Numbered from the stretch's first letter, positions 42,804 through 57,174 are shown. The stretch is 64,000 bases of DNA from Cliona cf. orientalis (GCA_963930775.1 OZ005693.1:4650001-4714000), one strand, 5' to 3'. Made by a program: numbers and translations. The notes: generated by a model from the sequence alone, not told the origin.

Positions 42804-43065
42804 GGCACTATAGTAGCTATATACATGATGACTTTGCATAATTTTCGTGACTCTTAGATACATGAAATATCAACCAATATCATGATACATGTACGGGTTA
42901 CAGTAGCTATAATGGAATATTTGGGGGGTTGAATCTGTGGATACGTGATCTTCACCATTTTGTAGTTTTATATTCACAGACACACGCGATCATGCCCATT
43001 ATACACTGTCGATTAATTAACCCTTTAGGGCCGACAGCACCTTTTGGCGCATGTGCTTTTTACCA

Positions 43066-43188
43066 TAGTGTCCCGGGTAAGCGCCCGGGACGTAAAATCC
43101 ATATGTTTGTATAGAGGCTGCTACATTAACCCCTTGAAATGTGGTACATGGGCACTTACCCGGGAGTGGGCACTTGCCCGGAACACTA
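43066..43188. mobile_element. MITE, TAGTGTCCCGGG family (copy 2 of 9488-9610)
   Basis: Counterpart of 9488-9610. Confidence 0.6.
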
Positions 43189-44265
43189 CAGTAATATTAT
43201 TATCATTATTATTGTGTATGTCCAACTAGTAGCTATAACTTTATCTCTGTCAGCTCTGGTGTCATTGTACTCTGATAGCAATTACCAATATTATGATTTT
43301 CATGATCAGTGCATGTCGTACGTGCGATAAACATATATTATTTTATAATATTATAAGCCTCAAAAAGCTATATTGAAGCTGAATTCTGTGTAAGAATATC
43401 CAATAACGCTGCAGTTTTCATGAAACTATAACTTCTTCTGAGCACACTGATGCAAGCTTCATCTTCATAGTTATGTTATTCCTAGCTGGAGTTATGAACA
43501 AATAAAAAGTATGCTTTTTTACTTAATTTTAACATAGATAAAATAGCTATTATACATGTATAATGCATTGCATGGCACTGAAAGTAGCCTGAATTTAACT
43601 TTTGATAGCAACTACATAAAATGAAACTTGCACCATGTAAATGAGATATAACAGAGGCCTATTTGATGGTGCGCCACCAGAAAAAACAAGAAGAAAATCA
43701 TAACATAATATTATTGTAAAAATTTGTTTCTCTACACAGTCAATAATTCAAGGTTTAGTGCAGAAAAGTGTTATAAAATGGGATGGTCTGACTGGCTATT
43801 CATGTAGCGATCTAATGATGTAAAGGTCGCAATTATTAAATTAGTGATACTGTAATAGTACCTCACCATCATACTGAATAATAATAATATGGCAAGCGTA
43901 TTACTGTAGGTTGAGCTACTTGGTTGTGAACATATAATTTTTGAGCAGCTCATTCAATATTGACTGTTGTAAGCAATTTAAGGGTCTGGAAATAGCATGC
44001 ATGATTAGAGGCAGATCCCCACATTCATGCAGCCACATCGATATTGTGATGAAAAAATTGCTGTTTCATATTGATAATTAATTAATTATTATAAGTCTTC
44101 TAACTTTGAGCATTAGGTGCTCATTGATTCTTTTCAGCTCAGCTTGTTTCTTATCCAACCCAGAAAGACCTATATACATGACATTACATAATCGTCTCCC
44201 TGATAAATTGACAAAACGAGCACAAGTGCATGAGCCTGATTCCAAGAGCATGGCCATGAATAATA

Positions 44266-44542
44266 TTAACCCTTTATCAACCATATCGCATAATTGTGGT
44301 TAACACCTTGTGACCACAGGAATTCAGGGCCAGCGTAATTACTGATTATTTGCTATGCAAGTTGCAGACATTAGAGTGTAATCAGTAGTAACCCTTTGGG
44401 TCTGCACCTGGCTTACTGGGAAAATCCCTTCTGCACATTGTCTATTATGTGTACTAGTGTACAAATGATGGGATATATGCCGTCATTGGTCAGTTTATGC
44501 AATGTTGGCATATTATGCCGTCATTGGTTGGTAAAGGGTTAA
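44266..44542. mobile_element. piggyBac-like MITE (copy 2)
   Basis: Counterpart of 10688-10964. Confidence 0.65.
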
Positions 44543-44618
44543 TTTTGAAGTGTGTAGCTAAGTATGGCTGGGATTTTATGAGATCCTAGGAAATAGCTAC
44601 CATCTTCCTACACTCCAC

Positions 44619-44785
44619 TAGTGTCCCGGGCAAGTGCCCACTCCCAGGTAGCTACTAAGCGTCATTTCAAGGGGTCAATGTAGCATACAGCTTCTATACA
44701 AAGGAAGTTATATCCCGGGTAAGTGCCCATGTGGGTCTATATCACAAATTATGTTTAAACACCCGTGGGTGTACCCAGGACACTA
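44619..44785. mobile_element. MITE, TAGTGTCCCGGG family (copy 2 of 11041-11207)
   Basis: Counterpart of 11041-11207. Confidence 0.6.
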
Positions 44786-46249
44786 TGGCATTAGGTACAA
44801 AGTTAGACAAAGTTAGCTTTCAGAATTCTGCTGCCACGTGGCACATATAAATTTTTATCACATTGTACTGTTTCAGTAGTATGCCACATGGATATTCTCG
44901 ACTCTCCTCTTGCAATGCATGTGTAACATGCACTATGGTGCAGTAATAATTATACTTAGTCTAGTTATTACCTATACATAATTTAATGCATACTGAGGCA
45001 TATAATTATATATACAAGTTATTGTATTCTGCATGAATGGTGACTTTAATGCCAGATCCAAGAAAGTGAAAGTATAGCTATAGTTTATGCAAGCCATCAT
45101 GTGCATTACCGCAGCAGATCATGCCCTTGATGGTACAATTAATCCCCACTAGAGAAACTTTTGCTGTGATTATAAATAATTTCAGCCACACTTTGGTTGT
45201 TGCATTTAGTATGAGGTACCTGGACGCTTACCATGTGCCAAACAGTATGCATGTGCATGGACTCAATGTACAATTGTGATATCGCTAGCTAGCACATTTT
45301 AGACACAAAGCAGTCACTCTTTCATTAGCATAGAAGCAGCATACTCAAACAGCTAAAATCGTTTACCACACACAAGCCTTCCTGCAGGACGTATAACTAA
45401 ACCTACATGATTGATAAATATCTCCCGGCCGCAAAGCATATATTAAATATTAACTAATTTGTTATTAACCCGGCTGCGAGTAGCAGCTGGGGAAAAGGAC
45501 TTTGTAACTATATGCATGCTGGTTACCTGTGGTTTACACTTCGTAGTTATTTTATTTGGTACTACAAATCGCCGGGTTATCTTGGCAGTTTAGAGACTTA
45601 TCCAACTGTCCGTGGGTGTAGATAACTTTCGTAGTGGGGGGGGGGGGGGCTTATGTTGCCATGCCCAATTTTGTGACCACTGCTTTTTAATATTGGATTG
45701 CCACCGTGGTAGTGGTGCTATAAATAAATCAATGAGGGGTGGTAGCTTGTCCCTTTTAGTAAAAATAAGTATAATACCAAGGATTTATCGAGCCACGGCT
45801 TGATAAGCCCTTGATTGTACATACTTTATGGTAAAAAATCTGGGGAAGGGGGGGGGGGGGCTTCAGTTCCCCTGCCCCCCCCCCCCCCCCCCCCCCCATT
45901 ATCTACACTCCTTGCTGTCTCCCTCTAGTATATATACTATAACTTTGTAGCCTCTCCCAATAGCTATAGCTAGCTAATAGTGCATGAAAAACTGGGAGCT
46001 ATGGTGGAGCACCCATGGGTGCTTATCTGAGACACTAGCCCACTAGTTATAGTCACATAACTAGGGAGTATTATAAGCCTGCATGTATACTGGAGTGGAG
46101 GGTTCATGTACGCAGATTGAAGGGGGTACCTGGTGCCCCCTCCCCCCTCCCCCCAACCTCCTTCTGGCACCTATATATGAGTAGCTATATGCTGGTCTGA
46201 CAACGTAACTCTGCAGTCTGGCTCATACTGTAATATAAGTTATAGCTAG

Positions 46250-46328
46250 TTAGACTATAGCCTTGAGTGGTTTAAATGCACGCCTCGAGCGTACAATTCA
46301 AATAAATCATGATAAGGCTATAGTCTAA
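46250..46328. mobile_element. 79-bp element with perfect 15-bp inverted ends (copy 2)
   Basis: Counterpart of 12672-12750. Confidence 0.45.
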
Positions 46329-46582
46329 GTGGCTTGCACTATGACCGCCAACCGTGGTATATGGAAGTTATACCACGGCTCTATGCCTATAGTAAATACA
46401 CGCGTTATCTGCCAGCTGTGGTATATGGCAGTTATACCATGGCTGTGGTTACTCCACAGTTTGCACAGTGGGCAGACAGTGGTTTACGTTGTACATTATA
46501 CTACAGGCAGTGCCTTTGATCTTTACTCTAGTCATAGTACAATTAATTATATACTTTATATGTTATAGTTACATGACCTTAA

Positions 46583-46763
46583 TTAGGGTGCATGAGATGC
46601 ATGGTCGAATGCATCCCAGTTAAGGTCTTGTAACTGTCTTATTGGCCCATGACCCCCTCTCATCACTGGCCTACCTTATGATCACCCACACCCCTGTGGT
46701 GGCCGGCAATTTGCCTATAAAGACTTTGGTTGCTAGGCGATGGCCAATAAGCTGTAATATAGC
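46583..46763. repeat. Dispersed GGCCAATAAG repeat (copy 2 of 13005-13185)
   Basis: Counterpart of 13005-13185. Confidence 0.5.
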
Positions 46764-47094
46764 TAAACGGTATATTAACAATACAGAGCTCTAGTTATAG
46801 CAGCTAATATTATTGATACAGTAGATTTCAACTTATGACTAGCCATGAGGACTTTCTATTTGTAGTATGAAGGGCTTATCAAGCATGCGGTTGAGTATGC
46901 TAGCACAAAAATCATGTGTGCACCATTGCAATATTTGAAGCCCACAGTTTGGAATTCAGTACCGAGTAACCAAGCGTAGCTAGCAGCAATTATGGAGCTC
47001 TCCTAAATCGACCCGGCGGCTTTCTTCCATTGCTCCTTAAATTTTTCATTAAGAATTTATTGCTAAGTTAAAGGAGTATGTGGTGCAGGAGCCT

Positions 47095-47139
47095 ACTCTG
47101 AGTGCTGTTACACCTTGGAGGTGTAACAGCACTCAGAGT
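47095..47139. repeat. Perfect 20-bp stem-loop (copy 2)
   Basis: Counterpart of 13517-13561. Confidence 0.8.
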
Positions 47140-48014
47140 CCTGAGACAAGATTCCTATTAACTAAACTTGTTGACACTATTCATGAGGTTTCTACGTGAT
47201 TTGGAAGCCCTCATCAGGAACCTTAGGACCCTTGCTGCACTCAGGGATTCTTTGTACGACCCTTCGATCTTTTAAATCACGTAGCTACTTCTCATGACTT
47301 AGTCTATCGTATTATAGCTAGCAAATAATATTAAATGCAATGTGATGTATTCTTACCTCTTCATTAAAAGGTAAGATCAGCTAGTGCACACATGGGTACA
47401 CAAAGCTATTCATCAGCAAGATATCAGTAGCTATGTACTATTGTGATAATTATTATCAAGGGTTTATAGACCCCAAAGGGAAGAGGGCATGCAACTACTG
47501 TCCTGTGTACCTAGCAAAATTCAGTGGTTTGTAATTAATCATAGTAACAACTGCTGTCTTGATTTCACTATGCATATTGAGGATTTCTACTATTTTTAGC
47601 TTACAATGTCATATGAATTTTGCCAGGTGCCTACTTTTGTACCCTCTAGGAGTCTATAAGTTTGATGCCCAATAGCAAATATTATTATTTACTTTTCTAT
47701 TGAATGTTAATTTTGAGGTACACAATATCTCAGGTGCCATTAATATGGCTCTTTATGGGCCATCATTATTAAATAAGAGATTTATAGATTCATGCAAATA
47801 TCCATTATGCCATCTTCCAATGAGATCGAGTCTTAGAACGCAGTTTGAATGCACTGATATGACTTGATGGCTTTCACGTAAAAGGTTAAAATATGATGAC
47901 TATAGCTGGCTCTATAGTACACTATGTATGGTTTACTATACCCAATTAATACACACAGTGTTATATATTTTCAATGATGATCAAAATTTGGCGAAGTGCT
48001 GCGCCGGTATGATT

Positions 48015-48340
48015 AAGAGTATATAATAGAGAAGGAGGGAGAGTACCCTACTTCACTATGGGCCTGTGTTACAACACTTTATGGGGTTCGTGACCTTTGT
48101 AATGATATTCACAGGCTTGAGGCCTCAGTCCTAGCCATTTGTGGGCATGTAGCTAAACCTCCTGTACTGTAGAGCACTAATATAGGTTGTTGCAGCTGCT
48201 ATGTGATGTTGTAGGATAATCTGTGAAACCACTTTGTATGTGAATATCATTACAAAGGTCATGACCCCCGTAAAGGGTTGTAACACAGGCCCATAGTGAA
48301 GTAGGATACTCTCCCTCCTTCTTTATTAAATATACTCTTG
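48015..48340. mobile_element. Fold-back element (copy 2)
   Basis: Counterpart of 14437-14762. Confidence 0.7.
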
Positions 48341-48397
48341 GTATGATGCATCTTGTGGACCTGTTACCCTAAACTCACTTTGTTCTTTATTTATTTC

Positions 48398-48527
48398 AGG
48401 AAGGACCAACACGTAGCTCACTTCTATTGCTCTGCACCTGGGACTTCGAAGATCTTTACCAAACTATTCGGAGCTGCCACCACAAAGTTATCATGGCACC
48501 CTACAGCCTGTATAGGCAGGACCTGGT
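48398..48527 (+). other. Candidate isolated exon (copy 2)
   Basis: Counterpart of 14820-14949. Confidence 0.3.
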
Positions 48528-48587
48528 AATATCACTATGTATTGGTCATAATCATATTATCATGATAATATTATTAGCCTTTGTGAT

Positions 48588-49309
48588 TTTCAAATCCCCC
48601 ATGTGCAATCTCTTAGCATACCATCTCCTAAGAGATTGGAGATAGGGGATTCAAATCCCCATGCAATGTGCAATCTCTTAGCACACCATCTCGTAAGAGA
48701 TTGGAGATAAGGGATTCAAATCCCCATGCAATGTGTAATCTCTTAGCACACCATCTCGTAAGAGATTGGAGATAAGGGATTCAAATCCCCAATGTGCAAT
48801 CCCTTAGCACACCATCTCGTAAGAGATTGGAGATAAGGGATTCAAATCCCCAATGTGCAATCCCTTAGCACACCATCTCTAAGAGATTGGAGATAGGGGA
48901 TTCAAATCCCCAATGTGCAATGCCTTAGCACACCAGCTCCTAAGAGATCATTGGAGATAGAGGATTCAAATCCCGAATGTGCAATCCTTTAGCACACCAT
49001 CTCGTAAGAGATTGGAGATAGGGGATTCAAATCCCCAATGTGCAATCTCTTAGCACAGTAGTGCTAAGAGATTGGAGATTCGACGTTTGATGAATCATCA
49101 ATATGCAATCTCTTAGCACAGTATCCTAAGAAATTGGACATAATTTCAGGGTTCCACAGTATCTTATAGCTATTAGAGCTGGATATTTGGGATTCAAATC
49201 ATCACTGTGCAATCTCTTGCACAGTGTCCTAAGAGATTGGAGATTTGACGTTCAAATCGCTAATGTGCAATCTGTTAGTAAAATCAAATGGTCAATGTGC
49301 AATCTCGTA
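48588..49309. repeat. 61-bp hairpin-unit tandem array (copy 2)
   Basis: Counterpart of 15010-15731, with the same unit order and the same irregular right end. Confidence 0.85.
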
Positions 49310-49443
49310 CATAATATAATATGCATGCATAAATTATATAATATGCATGAATGGTGGGCCACCGTAGGAATGTATTGGAATAGCAATGGATTAATAATAA
49401 TTGTGTACACTGGAAACTTATATGATGGATGATAAAAAAATCC

Positions 49444-51598
49444 AATTCTCAAACTTAGGGATTCATGATAAATAATAGTGAGCCAAACCACAATGTCAAT
49501 GTGTATGTGTCATGCAATGCAGTATCATGCATTTAAAACTAGTATATAGCTTGCTATAGTATTAAAAACTGCTGTATAGTATTATTGTGTAAATTCAGGA
49601 TGATTGATCACACATACGCTAGGAATGTTGATTATAGAAATAATTCTCACACTTCATTAATAATTAAAGCTACTAGGCAAACACTAGAATCCGTTGTTCA
49701 GAAACTATATATTTCAATCTAAATCTATAAGAATTTCAGCTATATAGTTCAATCTTTGACTCGGTCAGTTAAATCTAGTAAAACACTGCAGCAATTCCGG
49801 CCAGAAAGATGGATGAGAGAAGAGTAAACACACAGTAGCCAACTGAAGGTGGTCCACCATTTAACTTAGAACAACCTATATATTATTGCATAAAAGTAAA
49901 ATTTGACAGTCATTCACATAACAATACACATTCACATGCACCGCACTAACCATAGATGCAGTATACGAGGAAAGTTTTGCCAATCTTGCTATCTACTCTC
50001 ATTGGTGAATATTTTTTCATGCTAATTTCTGTCCTCTATAGATACTAATGACTGCATAGAGCATATTATGCGGACCATTACCGCATTGGCAAAAATTTAT
50101 TCCACAAAAACTTTTAGCAATATGAAGGTACACATAGTTATGCTTGGCGAAGCTTAACTCTATCCAGTGAAAATTTCCACATAATACATTATAATATAAT
50201 AATATTTAATACCTTGCATGATCTGATCCTTCTCGGCAGGATCGAAATCCATTGATGAGCAAGCAGGTAAATTTGTAGTTATACAAGGGGATCGGCAAAA
50301 TTCTCTTTGGATCCTTTCTAATTCGGCAGGATCAGTCACACCTGCAATCTAATTATAAATAGAGAACCAGGATCATACACTAATAAACTTCCCTATAGCT
50401 ATAAAATTAATGATTGTGTATACGGGAGAAATATTTTTACTGAATCTTTACCAATTCATGTTTGTCTCAGATAGTCACTCCATAGCAAAATTATAATCAA
50501 TAAAACTTGCAAAATTCAATATTGGATGTGATACAAACATTATGCAAATAAATTTAATGCTGCAATAATAACTGCACACACACACATAGCTGCAAGTCTA
50601 GCTTGCTTACCATGCTGGTATAATTATGGTAGCAGCTAGTAACCACACCAGAATTACACTGAGCAGAGACTACAAGAATGAGTGAGAGAGCAAAAGCAGC
50701 AAATAGCAGTGATTTCATCTTCGTTGTTGGATGTAGTTGTGCAGCAGTTCAACCTTGCTAGGTTTGCAGTAGTTCTGGATCCTTCTCCACAGTCGGCCGT
50801 CGATTATGAGAACTTGCAACAAGATCACGTCCTTAAATCCCCAGGATTATTGATCATATTCATAATTTGGGGGAAAATTCAGTGAAATGGAAGGGGAATT
50901 TCAAAATTTCCGTCTTGGAAAGAATAATACTATGCTATACAATTAAATTACTCTGCCATGGCATTCGCACTGACAATAATAATATTGTTCTATATCGTAG
51001 AGAGGGCATATACCCTTGGTTTATATGTGCCACCCACCTCTGGCATCATGTACTTATTTCTAAACAAGCACCGCCACAGATATGGCAGGTTTCAACAGAT
51101 AACAATAGAAAAGCTATCACACAGTGTGTAAACAGGGTGTTTCTGTACCATTCATAGAATAAGACACTGTCAGAGGTATAAGTTAAACTACATGTGCTGT
51201 AAGATAATCGAACAGGTATCAAGGCAACTATTCTTGCAACAAAGGAGTTATCAACACATCATAGCATATAGGAATGAAGGCTCATAATATAGCTTGTAGA
51301 GAAAATTAGAATTGACCGACACAATAGCTGTTCTGAATATGATGGGATGCTCTGTGGCAGGCAGAATGCTTTGTGTTACATTGATCACTAGCGCGTGCAC
51401 AATGATTTGGGTTTAGCAGTCACTTGAGTTGCGGTCCACAACGTAGTAAAGATTATACTCACACAAGAGTAGTATAGCGATATCATCAGGTCCTTCCTCT
51501 CTCTTGCAAATGAGCTGGTACCCCAGACTACCTCCAGTCTAGGTACCATGTAAGGTGCACTAGCTGCCCGGGCATGGGCCCTTTTTTGTGAAGGTACC
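49444..51598. repeat. Segmental duplication member B (copy 2)
   Basis: Counterpart of 15866-18020. Confidence 0.75.
49775..50718 (-). CDS. Small secreted, probably GPI-anchored cysteine-rich protein (copy 2)
   Basis: Counterpart of 16197-17140. Exons 50718-50611, 50348-50213 and 49875-49775, encoding the same 114 residues. Confidence 0.72.
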
Positions 51599-51850
51599 GT
51601 ATCATGGAGGACTAATGCAGAGACATCACTCATCACCCAGTACGTATACGTTTCATTTAGGATTTTCGTCAAAGGGGGGGGGGGGGGGGGATGGGAGAGT
51701 GCATGTCCTTAAATCCCCAACTCATAACAGGATTACTGATTATATTCATAGCTTAAGGAAGAATTTGGGCAAGTGCAGGGGCAATAATTCAAAATTCCAT
51801 CTTGCAATTTTTAAGTTATAGTAACCGTTGGAAGATCCTAAAATTAATAA

Positions 51851-52066
51851 TTGGGGTGCATGCATGAGAAGCATGGTCGAATGAACCCCAGTAGAGTTCT
51901 TGTAACTGTCTTGTTGGTCCATCATCCCCTCTTATCATTGGCCTACCCTATGATCATGATCACCCACACCCCTTTGGTATATTATATAGCTGGCAGTTTG
52001 CCTAACAAACTTTGGTTGCTATTATATTATAACTATAGGCAGTGGCCAACAAAGAGTAATACAATT
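51851..52066. repeat. Dispersed repeat (copy 2 of 18273-18488)
   Basis: Counterpart of 18273-18488. Confidence 0.5.
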
Positions 52067-52354
52067 TACACTAGTTTTTTACCGTCAATAAATGATATTA
52101 ATAGAGAAGATGTACTCCGAGACTGCAATAAGATCTAGGATTGCTCGCTTGTCCTAAAACTACGTGCAGACTCACAGTGGTACATCTGATACAAATAGCT
52201 ACTTTACCACAGTTAGTGTTGCGTAAATATCATCAGATGTCCACTGAGATCTAGATTGTACGTACATTGTAATATACATTATTATAGATAAAAAGTGAGT
52301 GACATCACAATTGCTCTTTCAAAATCACATTCAGCAGCTTAGAAATCTGATTTA

Positions 52355-52743
52355 TTAACCCTCGCCGCAAAGCGTCGGCGGAGGGTTACTGCAATCGTTT
52401 GGCGATTTTTGTCTGTCCGTCCATCCGTCCGTCCGTCCGTCCGTCCGTCGCAACCCTCTTTTGCTAAATGGTAAGGGTCGTCATAGAGAAAATACGCATT
52501 CTATGTATACATGGCATAAGTGCTGCCCAGTGGAGTAGTAGTGTGCAGCTGTTGCAACTTGGCAGTCTGTGTTTACATGGCACCTACCTCAACTACATGA
52601 CTGCACTGATTGCCATTCTGTGCTTTGTTGGTCAGTTGTCAATGCAGTGACAGTAGCTATAAACAGGCAGTGGCTCTCAAGTGCATAATTCAGTTGAAGT
52701 ATATCACAGAGGCGTTCAATTTATATAGTGACATAGCCAGGTG
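52355..52743 (+). mobile_element. TTAA-CCCTCGCC element (copy 2 of 18777-19165)
   Basis: Counterpart of 18777-19165. Confidence 0.65.
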
Positions 52744-52989
52744 CCTTCACTCAACTCTGACTCTGAAGGGAATAGTATATATCAGAACCCTGTTTAGGTA
52801 GCTACAGGGTATGTAGTTATTAAATAGTGCCAGTACCCTGTTCAGGTGCAGGGTATGTAGTTCATGATACTCCTGATCGATTTTGAACATGCACAGTAGT
52901 ATACACAGTGAGCCATACTCTATGTATGCATGTAGCGGTGAGGGTTCTGCACTCCTGTGCATTCATTATTATGTGAAAGGTAACTGCTG

Positions 52990-53068
52990 TAGTGTCACGG
53001 GCAAGCGCCCACTCCCGGATAAGTGCCCATGTACCGCATTTCAAGGGATCAATGTAGCAGCTACTATA
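52990..53068. mobile_element. Partial MITE, TAGTGTCCCGGG family (copy 2 of 19412-19490)
   Basis: Counterpart of 19412-19490. Confidence 0.5.
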
Positions 53069-53072
53069 AAAA

Positions 53073-54109
53073 TATATGGAATGTTTACTATGCTCGTGGA
53101 CTTTACCAAAAATTTGAAATAATGTAATAAATTTTCGACGATTACGATCAATTATTTGTTGTGCTTATGAATCACTCAGATACCTAGATATCGAGATCTG
53201 ACAATTTTTGTGCTGACGACAACAACAGACGACAGACAGATAAGACCAAATAATTGCTTTATAAACTCCTTGCTGTGCACGTTGCACAGGGTAATAAACA
53301 ACATTATAATGTTGAAATAAGAACAGATAACGACATTGTATATTTTGTAAACTTTGTAGCCTTTCAAATTGCAAGAATATCACTGGTTGTTTGCATATAT
53401 CCTAAAACTACTCCATCGCAGTATAAACCTATACTGACATGTACATCCATAGATACTTATAATGACTGTGGTGCATCTAATACAAACTTCTTCAGAGTAT
53501 TCATACATGCATCTGTTTGGTACACCAGTACAAACTGAAAGTATTTCCTGATGTTGTGTAATATCACCAGATGTCCACTCAAGAGCCTGGATTGTACGTA
53601 CACTGTATTATATACATCCCTACTTATAGCCTAAGAGTCCAACAACTCTATGATTGAACTATGTCAAAATTACATTCAAATATCTTTATAGATCTGATCT
53701 ATTACATCTGTCTTGAAAAATTTAATGCACAAGTGAAGAGCACACACATACACCAAGTCCTCATCATACATAATATTTGGTGGATGGACTCTACTGACCA
53801 AAGCTGTATAATATGAAAATGACTAACATACTATTATAAACTGTGGATCATGCTGTGTGTGATTTAGGTACTTATTATTGTCTGTTTTTTAAGGTCTGCC
53901 AAATGTGAGACATAATTCTTGCCAACTTGAATGCAAATTACAGGATCATTAAATTTTAATAAACAATTATATTATTAATAATCACATTCTCACTGCTAAA
54001 TGACGAAAAGTATCAACAGCTAGAAAAACTAATAGTAAGTAAAATAACTGTACGTATAATAATTGTGTCTAGAAACAAAGTTCAGTATAGCTTATTAATT
54101 ACCTTAAAC
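53073..54109. repeat. 3' flank of the intact transporter (copy 2)
   Basis: Counterpart of 19495-20531. Confidence 0.6.
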
Positions 54110-55951
54110 TTATGCATCCAGATCTTCATAATCTGGAGTAGGTGATCTCATCAAATTTCGTCGGTGAAATATTTCCTCCACCACACTTTGATCGTAAGGT
54201 CTGTCATCTCTCTCTCTATATTTGTATCGCTTAGCCATGATGGAAAACACAATGAAGCCAAACAGAGCGACAACAATAGTGAATAAAAAGTAGGTGAAAC
54301 AACAATTAGTAACTGGAGGGTGCTCTCTTATGCCACCTTTAGACCAAATACTGTCCGAAGAAATGGGAACAAGGGCAATGGAACTGATCAGCTGAAAGAA
54401 ACCTTTAATGGCAAAGAAGACTCCAATGAGGAGACCTTTCATAGAGTGAGGGCTTTGAGCTGAGATGAACTCAAGAACTGTAGCCATGATAGTTGGTGGA
54501 CCCATAGCAAGAAGAACGTTTGGAACAATGAGCACTCCCCAATGCATCTTAAGAATAGGGTATGTCAAAGCATGGGCATTATTCTCCCTTGTGTATGAGA
54601 ACATGCAGTGGCTACCAGTGCCTAGATCATCCACGGAGTGAAGGTGACCTGCTAGGTCAATGGCCAGCATAGACACAGTGCCAAGGATATAAAGAAGTAA
54701 GCCTGCATGCAAGCGTGTGATTATTGATATCCTGTAGCTACGCAATACTATAAAAGTGTAAATAGGTAAGAAGATGGATGCAATTGTGTATCTCAGAGCA
54801 CTACTCTCAAAGATTGCCCAAATTTTACAGCGGTTGATAAAGTCTTCCCTATTACCAGTATGAAGTCCAAATATTTTGAATCCAATATAAGAGGTAGGAA
54901 CTTCCATCACAAAAGTTGCACCAAGGCTGAGAAGCAATGTAAAGATACGTAAAAATGCTTTAACATCTTCTACTTTTTCAGTTGTGAAGGGTCCTCCATA
55001 CCTTGATTTAGCAAAATCTATTCTAGATGGTCTTTCATCATCACAGTAAGTGAAGGCACTGCGTTGAAGTGGGTACTTGTGCTTTCTGGCAAAGTTGAGC
55101 ACCTTAAGCACATTACAGTACGGATTACGATGACCAGGCTCAGAGTAGAACCATTGCCGCTTACAACAAGTTATGATTAATAGAAATGGAGTACTAAGTA
55201 CGATTAGAATTGGTAAAACACTGAAAGCAATTCTAACTGTAATTTGTGATGTTGGACACTCAAGCAGTGCTCCATCAATGTCCATGAGGGTTGTTCCCAA
55301 AACATTTGCCCAAACTGCCAAGTGGATAAAAATGCTAAGACCTCTACTCGGAGTATCCATAAGTTGGTCTAGCCCCAACTGAATGAAGTTTGCCTGAAAG
55401 GCTACAATACCAAATATTGACAGACAAAATGTGCCAAAGATAACAAAGTAGAAAGGAGCAACTTCTTTAAAAGCATATTCTTGAAGGAGCGGTTTTGTTT
55501 TATGATGGCCAAATTCTGTTATAATGCCGAGCCAAACAAGAATAACAATTAAGGTGGAAAAAGAGAATACAAGAAAGCCAAGACCAATCATGACCATCTT
55601 GAATCGTCCACAATACACATCAGCTAGAAAACCACCGAGTGGATAAAAAATTGCAATCATTGCTAGTATAGCATAGACAAAAGCCAAGGGAGACGATACT
55701 GAATTGACAAAGTGATAACTTCCTTTACTACTAATAGGCACATAGCTTTCAATAAATCCCCCAATCAGTAATTGCTCAAAAGCAAGTAGCTCACCAACAA
55801 TCGTTGTCCACACCAGAATGAGTACAACAGCTTTGTGCTGTAGATAAACTTGTCTACAACAGAATCTGATATCACTGCAGTACTTGTGATGAGAATTTGT
55901 GTCACTTTTGTGTAATGTTGAAAGCAATGGTTGAGTCACACGATCCATCAT
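54110..55951 (-). CDS. POT/PTR2-family (SLC15-like) transporter, 613 aa (copy 2)
   Basis: Counterpart of 20532-22373 with an identical protein. If the tandem repeat is real the organism carries two identical intact genes here. Confidence 0.88.
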   Translation of the reverse strand: MMDRVTQPLLSTLHKSDTNSHHKYCSDIRFCCRQVYLQHKAVVLILVWTTIVGELLAFEQLLIGGFIESYVPISSKGSYHFVNSVSSPLAFVYAILAMIAIFYPLGGFLADVYCGRFKMVMIGLGFLVFSFSTLIVILVWLGIITEFGHHKTKPLLQEYAFKEVAPFYFVIFGTFCLSIFGIVAFQANFIQLGLDQLMDTPSRGLSIFIHLAVWANVLGTTLMDIDGALLECPTSQITVRIAFSVLPILIVLSTPFLLIITCCKRQWFYSEPGHRNPYCNVLKVLNFARKHKYPLQRSAFTYCDDERPSRIDFAKSRYGGPFTTEKVEDVKAFLRIFTLLLSLGATFVMEVPTSYIGFKIFGLHTGNREDFINRCKIWAIFESSALRYTIASIFLPIYTFIVLRSYRISIITRLHAGLLLYILGTVSMLAIDLAGHLHSVDDLGTGSHCMFSYTRENNAHALTYPILKMHWGVLIVPNVLLAMGPPTIMATVLEFISAQSPHSMKGLLIGVFFAIKGFFQLISSIALVPISSDSIWSKGGIREHPPVTNCCFTYFLFTIVVALFGFIVFSIMAKRYKYRERDDRPYDQSVVEEIFHRRNLMRSPTPDYEDLDA

Positions 55952-56438
55952 TATTGGCTTCTATCAATAAACTTCGATGATAACTGGTTGAAAATATTCC
56001 TAAATACTCTTGAGATTCGATTCATTCATATATTATTATACAGAATAAAATAAAAAACAAACAGAAAGGTACATGTCTTTGTGAAAAGTATGGTCAGAAG
56101 CCGTGCAAATCAGAGCTGGTACCACATGTGATTTATGTACACAATCCATACAAAAATGGAACTGAAAATAACTCCACGTAGCTAACATTGACCATGCATG
56201 GTAAAGCAGCATGACTACTGGTCATGAACTACTGATTAATAAGGCTCTTTTTAATGAAGTCCTTAAAGCTTCCCAACAGGCTGTTTGTATTAGTAGTGAA
56301 GAAGGCAATCTCAAATGGGAGGACTAGAGAGATCAATTAATATAGGCTCTATATCAATTAACCTGAAGAGGATCACCTAGTTCTCATAATCACATTTGTA
56401 TACTGCTCCAGACCAAGGGGTGAGTATGGTAGGAGTCT
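55952..56438 (-). promoter_or_regulatory. Upstream block of the intact transporter (copy 2)
   Basis: Counterpart of 22374-22860. Confidence 0.55.
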
Positions 56439-56579
56439 ATATTATGTATCATATCACATATGGAGTGCAAAGCTGAAAATAACAATGCATTATTTGAGTG
56501 TTATAGCAAACATCCGATAGCTATAGACAGGTATTTTTTTACTCACTGAATGAAATATTATTTTGCTCAAATTATGAGT

Positions 56580-56978
56580 TTTACCTGGCTCTGCCACTAT
56601 ATAAACTGAAACCCTCTGTGACATACTTCAACTGAATTATGCACTTGAGAGCCACTCCCTGTTTACGCTGTCACTGCATTGACAACTGACCAGCAAAGCA
56701 CAGAATGACAATCAGTCATGTAGTTGAGGTAGGTGCCATGTAAACACAGACTGGCAAGTTGCAACAGCTGCACACTACTACTCCACTGGGCAGGACTTAA
56801 CATGACCACTCTTCCTTTTTGCTACGTATACCTAGAATGCGTACTTGCTCTATGACGACCCTTACCATTTAGCAAAGGAGGGTTGCGACGGACGGACGGA
56901 CGGAGGGACAGACGGACAAAAATCGCCAAACAACTGCTGTAATCCTCCGCCTACGCTTTGCGGCGAGGGTTAACAAGT
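56580..56978 (-). mobile_element. TTAA-CCCTCGCC element, inverted (copy 2 of 23002-23400)
   Basis: Counterpart of 23002-23400. Confidence 0.65.
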
Positions 56979-57174
56979 CATGTTATGAACTCCAGTGCAT
57001 CAAAGTAGCTAAACCGTACATAAAATTAATAGCTAATATATCAATATTATAATAACATTATGCAAAATTAATGCTTTACCCACACAGATATTGTATGGTT
57101 ATGGCTATATGCCGTAATAAAAAAACATAGCAATAATAGCACTATTAATAATTATGCATCACTTTGCGTATTAA